The notes under the pieces: model-generated
Told to the model about the DNA's origin: nothing
Databases searched by the model: none
The model's input: only the letters and a program-made list of their open reading frames with translations
Assembly: GCA_030522415.1 (NCBI GenBank)
Contig: CM060125.1
Span: 29,882,667 to 29,946,666, forward strand
DNA: 64,000 bases
Direction: 5' to 3'
Source of the DNA: Channallabes apus
Taxonomy: Eukaryota; Chordata; Actinopteri; Siluriformes; Clariidae
Program-made: the position numbers and the translations under genes
Part shown: positions 57,311 to 64,000 of the stretch, piece by piece
How the letters are laid out: each line of letters begins with the position of its first letter
How positions within the stretch are numbered: the stretch's first letter is position 1

Positions 57311-59115
57311 TTAGTGTAGCAGCAAAACTTTGGTGCTGCCGACGATCTCCACGGAGGAGCCATTGATGCTCAACGGAGAATGGTCGCCTCGTGTCCTCCT
57401 AAAGTCAACAACCATCTCCTTTGTTTTGTCAACATTCAGAGACAGGTTGTTGTCTTTACACCAGTCCGTTAGCCTCTGCACTTCCTCTCTGTACGCTGAC
57501 TCGTCGTTCTTACTAATGAGACCCACCACGGTCGTGTCATCAGCGAACTTAATGATGTGATTTGAACTGTGTGTTGCTACACAGTCGTGAGTCAGCAGTG
57601 TGAACAGCAGGGGACTGAGCACACAGCCTTGTGGGGCCCCAGTGCTCAGTGTGGTGGTGATGGAGGTGCAGTTCCCGATCCGTACTGACTGAGGCCTTCC
57701 GGTCAGAAAGTCCAGGATCCAGTTGCAGAGGGAGGTGTTCAGGCCCAACAGGCTCAGCTTTCCGATCAGTTGTTGGGGGATGATTGTGTTGAATGCTGAA
57801 CTGAAATCTACAGTATGTACAGCATTCAAACGTATGTGTCCTTCTTGTCCAAGTGTGTGAGGGCAAGATGGAGTGCAGTGGAGATGGCATCGTCCGTTGA
57901 GCGGTTAGGATGGTACGCAAATTGCAGTGGGTCCAGTGAGGGGGGCAGCATGACGAGTCTCATGACGAGCCGCTCGAAGCACTTCAAGATGGTGGGTGTT
58001 AGTGCAACAGGACGGTAGTCATTGAGACAGGACACAGACGACTTCTTGGGCACAGGTACGATGGTGGTGGCCTTGAAGCACGTGGGAACGACGGCGCTGC
58101 TCAGAGAGATGTTGAAGATGTCGGTGAGAACATCTGTCAGCTGTTCTGCACATTCTCTGAGCACTCTGCCTGGGATGTTGTCTGGTCCAGCAGCTTTACG
58201 TGGGTTGACTCTGCGTAGAGTTTTCCTCACCTCAGCTGTAGTGAGACACAGCACTTGGTCGTTCGGAGGAGGGGTGGTCTTCCTCGCCGCCACGTCGTTC
58301 TGCCTGTCGAACCGAGCGTAGAAGTTGTTCAGCGCATCTGGGAGGGAGCCGTCACCGTCACAGGCAGGTGATGTCGTCCTGTAGTTAGTGATGGCTTGTA
58401 AGCCCTGCCACATGCGCCGTGTGTCGCCGATGTCTATGAAGTGATTGTGGATTCTCTGGGCGTGTGCGCGCTTTGCCTCTCTGATGGCCCGAGAAAGTTC
58501 AGCCCTTGCTCTTCTAAGCGCCACCTTGTCTCCCGCTTTGAAGGCAGAGTCTCGGGTCCTCAGAAGTGCACGCACTTCCGCAGTAATCCACGGTTTCTGG
58601 TTGGGTCGTGACATGATGCTCTTGGAGACAGTGACGTCATCGGTGCACTTGTTGATGTAGCTGGTCACTGATGACGTGTACTCCTCAAAGTCAGTGTAGT
58701 CGCCGTAAGTTGCAGCCTCCCTAAACATATTCCAGTCAGTGCTCTCGAAACAGTCCTGAAGAGCAGAGATGGCTCCTGCTGGCCAGGTTTTCAGCTGTTT
58801 CAGAACCGGTTTTGAACGCCTGACGAGTGGTCTGTATGCTGGAATTAGCATAACAGAGATGTGGTCTGAGTAGCCGAGGTGGGGGCGGGGCTCTGCCCGA
58901 TATGCGCCGGGAATGTTTGTGTAAACAAGATCCAGCGTGTTATCCCCTCTCGTTGCAAAGTCCACTTACTGATGGAATCTAGGAAGCACTGACTTGAGAT
59001 GTTCCATCCGGGTGTGTATTTTGCAGTTCACTGATCTTTGTATACAGTTCCCATAGCGCTTCCTTAGCATTAGCGCTAGTTGGGATGTACACTCCGATAA
59101 TGAACAAACCGTAAG
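57311..59115 (-). pseudogene. CR1/L2-group LINE: endonuclease end and reverse transcriptase
   Basis: Retrotransposon ORF2 on the minus strand. 59115-58966 has a broken endonuclease piece (IAYGLFIIGVYIPTSANAKE). 58965-57826 is open for 379 codons ([19 protein letters not shown]; linker; RT with [54 protein letters not shown]). A frameshift at about 57826 leads to 57829-57311 ([61 protein letters not shown]). FADD is the catalytic motif. The C-terminus is cut short. 5' truncated, one RT frameshift: recent but inactive as read. Confidence 0.88.
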
Positions 59116-59198
59116 CGATAAAGCTCAGATTAGGTATGTAATCAAACAGGAAACAGGAAGCAGGAAGCTAATCAAGGGGGAAACGATGAAATATGACA

Positions 59199-59225
<27 letters not shown>
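59199..59225. repeat. (GT)n microsatellite
   Basis: (TG)13. Confidence 0.9.
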
Positions 59226-59229
<4 letters not shown>

Positions 59230-59799
59230 CATTCATTTCACACAGAAACTGAGATACCTGAAAGACTGTTTACACAAACACACCTTTCCTTGACAAGTAT
59301 CAGGAGGGTGGGGTGTGTATAATATTGGAATGTTGTGTACGTGCCGATTCTTACAGATAATCTATTTCATTAGAACGAGATTTCCAAGGAAATGTCTCAT
59401 CTAGTGAGAGCTAATAAAGCGGAATTCACAGGCTTGAGAAATCATCAGCACTCCTACAAAGACATCTGCTTAGCTTCCGAACAAAGTAATGAATAAAACA
59501 TTAGCGACAACATAATGTGGAAATTGAAAGCTGGAGATATAAAACTGAGCTTCAGGGAAGTTACACTGACTGCTGAGATTACAACATCGTCCTGAAACAG
59601 GCTGGACGATTACTGTAGAATACGTACAGTACTACAACCAGTTCCCTGACATTTTTCTGACTGTGATATTTAACAGGAAACGATTAGAAGTCAAGTGAAG
59701 TCAAGTAAAACATCTTGGAGTGTGATGGACACTTCATTTGGTTTCCACTCGCATGTTTTCCCAAAGTTATTCGGAAAACTAGGACACTTTTCCAGAGGC

Positions 59800-60965
59800 T
59801 TTTTTAAAAAAAATTTATGTATTCCCCTATGAGTAGTTTTACTGCACCATACTTTTTACTTTTACTCGAGTAGATTTGTGAAGAAGAAACGCTCTACATT
59901 CGGCTACACTCAACTTTTATAACCGTTTATTCTACACATTAGATATTCTTTATTTTTGCCAAAGAAATGCAGCCGGTGGATCTACAGAACCACATGACTG
60001 TGTTCCACCAATCAGATGAAGGAAACATGTCGCAGTTAGTTTATCTGTTTTATTTAATGTTGCAATGTTAAAATATATAATATATAATATATAAGTTAGA
60101 GGCTAAAAATTATAAATTACAGTATATCTTACACTGGAAATAGTTTACACTAATAGTGAGATTAGGAAATTTGTGTTTCCTATTCCTTAATTTGCTCTTC
60201 TGTAAAGATTTATATTTTATTCATTTATTTTATTACATTTATTTCAATAATTTCATGATTTGAAAATGTCAGAATTTGTACATTATTTCATCATTTTGTC
60301 TAGCTGCTTACATAATTAAAAAAAAAAATTTAACAAAATCAGACATTACAATGTATCTTTTCACCGAATACTTTTTTACACTTACTTGAGTAATATTCTG
60401 TATGATTACTTTTTACTTCTACTTGAGCAATATTACTTTGAAGTATAGCTACTCTTACTTGAATACAATTTATTTATTTATTTATTATAATTTTGGGGGG
60501 TATTTCCAATTTTCTCTCCAATTTAGTCGTGTCCAATTCCTCCCCGTCACTAGGGGGCTCCACATTAAGGCTACCACTACCACTCAGTCGGGAGGGCGAA
60601 GACTATCACGTGTTTCCTCCGAACCGCGTGACGCCAGCCGACCGCATCTTTTCGAACTGCTTGCTCATGCACCATTAGGGGTGGAGTAACACACTCGCAG
60701 GAAAGCGCTATCCTCTCCTTCCGCATGCGCGAGCTCACAGACGCCCCTGATTGGCTGTAGAGCCATGATTAATGTGGGCGCACAAGTTCCCCTCATCCCT
60801 CCCCCCTGAGAGAGCTCGGCCAATCAGCTCTCTCTAGACCTCCGGCTGTGAGAGGAAAACAGCATCACCCGGGGTTCGAACCAGCGATCTCTGGATGATA
60901 GGGCGAGCGATTTAGCACTGCACCACTCGAAGGCTTGAGTACAATTTTGTACCCACCTCTGCACA
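59800..60965. mobile_element. hAT-like relic interrupted by a SINE
   Basis: TACTTTTTACTTTTACTCGA and later TTACTTGAGTAATATTCTGT, then after the SINE GTACAATTTTGTACCCACCT(CTG): the low-complexity body and end of hAT MITEs. The left end is not defined. Confidence 0.55.
60472..60933 (-). repeat. tRNA-derived SINE with target duplication
   Basis: Minus-strand head: GAGTGGTGCAGTGCTAAATC (A box) and CTGGTTCGAACCCCGGGTGA (B box), then a body with GAGAGAGCTGATTGGCCGAG. Flanked by CTTGAATACAATTT (60458-60471) and CTTGAGTACAATTT (60934-60947), a 14-bp duplication with one mismatch. Confidence 0.8.
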
Positions 60966-62140
60966 TTTCTGAACCAGCTCTGCCTACTCAGACTCTGACC
61001 GAAAGGAATCCTCCCACTTCCACAGGAATTCAGACCACTGCATATACTGAATACTGTGTATCTGAATTTAGAATCTGTATGCTGATGTCCGTTTCCTTTA
61101 AACAGTTGGTCTTTTCCTGTTACTTGCATTAAAGAATGAACATGTGTGAGACTCATCCTATTTGTTTTTTATATAGCATGAGGTTTTTTTTAATTATTAT
61201 TATTTTGTTGCTATGAAAAACCACCAGGGCCCAAAACTGCCACAACACAACCTCAGTGCTGGTTCAGAAAGAGACTTATAAGATAAGCACTACTTTAGAA
61301 TTTAGAAACGTAATCCCACATAATCCCAGTTTTTGTCTTAATCTAATTTGGGGAACAGTCAGTGTGTATAGTATGCGAGTGTGTTACACCACACTGGGAG
61401 TCAACTGCTATTCAAGCCAGATTTTTTTCTTGGTCAAATCTAGTGCCAAGTTATGTCAGTGTAAGTCAGTCACTCCAGCAAATGTTTTTATAACACTATG
61501 GGGGAACTGATCTTGTCCTAACTCCTGGGAACTATATGGTGAACATTCTAACCACGCTGTCTGTTACCTGGAGACCTGCAGTTAGAACGTGACTTTTATC
61601 TTTGTCGAGTCTCAAAACATTTGAGCAACATTTTGATGGTTTTGTCTTACTTCTAACGTCACCGTATCTTTTATTTATCCGCGTGAAATATTTTATCTGC
61701 TTCGTGCTAGCTATCTGATTCGTCGAATCTAGTCCTCACATTGGTTATGCCTGTTGCTCGTGTTCCACGGTTGCCTAGAAACATTATGCTCACAAAGTTA
61801 TGGTCCTATAATAATGAATATGGCCTTTTATCTGTATCTCGAGTTTCATGTTAGACTTTGTAACTGAGACGAAACCCATTACAAAGGTGATGAGAACGCA
61901 GGCATGCTATGTAAGTGCCAGGCGGTTTTTTTTTTTCTTTCGCCTGAATAGAAGAGCTACATTATATTGCTGGAAAGGTTGGTTCCCATAGAATTGTGTC
62001 AGAACAGACAATGCATCACTGTTTTGGGGACAAAAGGGGGGACCTACTCAATTCAGCATACAGTGTTGTGAAGAAAAACCCTCCCTGATGTTTACCCCTC
62101 CCTGATTAATTTTTTATTTGGAAGTTACCCTTCCTCCACT
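60966..62140. other. no gene seen
   Basis: AT-rich sequence without supported exons or recognised repeats. Confidence 0.5.
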
Positions 62141-62149
62141 CCTTTCACA

Positions 62150-62885
62150 CACACAGGCACACACAACGGAAACACTGTTTTAACGGAAAAATAAACAAGA
62201 AATCTCTCTAATGACACTCGATTGAGTAACACACTAACGGAATCACTGCTGTAAAGTAAAAATAAAACAAATTAACCTGCACTTTACCTTTTAAAAGGGT
62301 GTGTCTGTGTGTCTGTGAAGGCGAAAGTAGGAGGGGTCTGTGTGCGTGTATGGTGTAGAGTGTCCAATGACACGCGTGCACACAGACACAAAAAGCAGGC
62401 TGAGCCTTGAGCAAAGAGAGAAAATGGATCTTTAACCTCTCTAATGAGACTTGCTTTTGCTTTACACGCGCACACACGTGTGTTATAAGAAAAGTACACA
62501 CGCGCTGTACACACGCATACAAACACACATACAAACACGCATACAAACACAAAATGAAATATGTTTTACACACACACACACACGTGGTCACAGTGTTATA
62601 GTAAACAGTACACGCGTGCACGGATGTTGATTATACCAGTAAGAGACAAGCACTAAGACCCAGCAGGGAAGACGATTACCCACAATTCCGCAGCGCAAGA
62701 GAGAGAAAAACCGTTGGCTCAGTCGTGATCACGTGACGCTCGGCGTCAAAACAAGAAGCGCATGCGTGAAACGTGATACTCGTAAACCAAGACTTGTTCT
62801 TTTTTCAAGTCAAAATTTATTAAAAAATCTGCTCGTCTTGCAGAACACTCGTAAACCGCGTTACTCGTAATCCGAGGTTTCACTG
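62150..62885. mobile_element. MITE, right part, end reading CAGTGAAACCTCGGATTACG in reverse
   Basis: Inner part AACGGAATCACTGCTGTAAA, AACAAATTAACCTGCACT and CCTTTTAAAAG matches 30890-30950. Terminates GTAATCCGAGGTTTCACTG at 62885. The left end is missing. Confidence 0.7.
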
Positions 62886-64000
62886 TATTACACAAAGATA
62901 AACCGAGTAAATACAAAATGCAGTTTTTAGATTAGATTTTAAACTACCTGTCCCTGTATGAAAAAGTAATTGCCCTCCTTGCTAGGCAAATAGTGTGACA
63001 AATATGCAAAAAAAAAAAATTTTAAATGTGCAACAAAAAAAAAGATCACTGCTCTGTTTCATATACTTTTACTGTATTGTCTCAAACTACATGTGAACGT
63101 GGAGGCACATACTGTACTGTATATCTTCATTCTCACTACTGAGTTTTATTCCTAATCAGATGTACAGTATGTGCAGCATCAGTCTGTCTTAATTGAATTA
63201 TCTTTACGTGTGTTTACCTTCTTGGCCTTCTTGTTATCTGGGATCTCAGTATCCATGCATGCTTGTTGCCTCGAGGCTGTATGTAGAAGACTATGGTGTT
63301 ATATTTGTTCCCTGACATTTTTACATGTGTTTATTCGCTTTTAGTTTCAAGCGTAAGATAAACTATTCCACCAAAGCAAATGTGAATTCCAGCTAACTTC
63401 CTAAGTCTAATTCCAGCAGACTTCAGCTAACGATGTTTTGATGCCATTTCCAGGAAAGTGGCTACAGAAGTGTGCTGAAACAGGGCACACATGTTTTGGG
63501 TGTGGATGGGATTGTGTGTCCCAGATACAGAACAGTTCATTGCCTTTTTGGTGGCACATATGTGTTAAGATAACATGCTATCTGAGAACTTTAATTACTG
63601 TAGAAGGCGAAGTAGAAGAAAGAAAGTCGATGCCTCATTGCAAAGCATGTGTGGGAGTGCTTCACAAACACAAACACAATCTGCTCTGATGATAACTAGT
63701 ATACAATGATGTACACGTCTGGCCTTGTGAGGTTTTTGCGTTTCTGGAAGGGCTCGACACTTTTGAGAATTCGCTCTCAGCTCCAGGCGATATAGTTTCT
63801 ATTTCACTGGACGCACGTCCCTGCTGCGAGGAGATTTTCATAATGTTCTTAAGAATGAAAGTGAAGTCTTCCTGGATGCCGGGCTGTGCATGTACAGTAC
63901 AGATGAGCATTTAGGCCAGATTTACTAACATAGTCTCTTTTAACCAATGTGTCTAATAACACTATTCTCAACCCTAACTTGGCATGAGTAACCCGAGTAT
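62886..64000. other. right edge, no gene recognised
   Basis: An 82-codon minus-strand frame at 63662-63910 (PGIQEDFTFILKNIMKISSQ) has no recognised relative and no clear splice pattern. The missing 3' exons of the B7-like gene are not visible here. Confidence 0.4.

Noticed and set aside
63662..63910. 82-codon minus-strand ORF near the right edge
   Set aside because: Composition is protein-like, but there is no recognised relative and no splice partners in view.
1..64000. Endogenous retrovirus or viral insertion
   Set aside because: No gag-pol-env-like frames, LTR pairs with primer sites, or viral domains were seen.

Overview
The window looks like nuclear DNA of a teleost fish. It has intron-rich vertebrate genes with GT/AG splice sites, very many (CA)n/(GT)n microsatellites, Tc1/mariner and hAT transposons, tRNA-derived SINEs, and CR1/L2-, L1- and I-type LINE remnants. 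The repeat flavour (LINE tails ending in ATTGAATTGAATT, Tc1 density) suggests an ostariophysan, perhaps a catfish. That is an inference; no species is claimed.

Left part (1-20,030). The minus strand carries the 5' two thirds of brf1, the TFIIB-related subunit of RNA polymerase III factor TFIIIB. Eleven coding exons (20,028 down to 1,550) join in phase into about 434 codons: zinc ribbon, two cyclin folds, and the start of the acidic linker. The 3' exons lie beyond the left edge. Inside the brf1 intron between exons 5 and 6, on the opposite strand, sits a complete four-exon btbd6 gene (8,344-11,425; BTB-BACK-PHR Cullin-3 adaptor) with a CpG-rich promoter. From memory of the human 14q32 locus, the same nested antisense pair exists there, which supports both names. 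The brf1 introns are packed with microsatellites; in the transcript several become (UG)n runs directly before 3' splice sites.

Middle part (20,030-43,350). No host gene was recognised. It is a pile of mobile elements: an L1 relic between inverted copies of another repeat; an I-clade LINE RNase H fragment; a perfect-looking Tc1 transposon with an uninterrupted DD34E transposase, sitting inside a foldback element; SINE, hAT and Tc1 deletion derivatives; and an 8-kb complex of CR1/L2-type LINE pieces in both orientations with nested insertions (32.6-40.5 kb).

Right part (43,350-64,000). On the plus strand is the 5' part of a B7-family immunoglobulin-superfamily gene: signal-peptide exon at 43,359, V-set exon at 53,982, C-set-like exon at 54,799, all in phase 1. 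Its second Ig domain lacks both canonical cysteines. No transmembrane exon was found before the window ends. Its first intron holds a complete non-autonomous hAT element with a perfect 8-bp target duplication. Further right are a long CR1/L2-type LINE (minus strand, one frameshift in the RT), a SINE with its own target duplication, and a MITE end.

All gene calls come from reading translations and splice signals by eye. No alignment, database search or RNA evidence was available.
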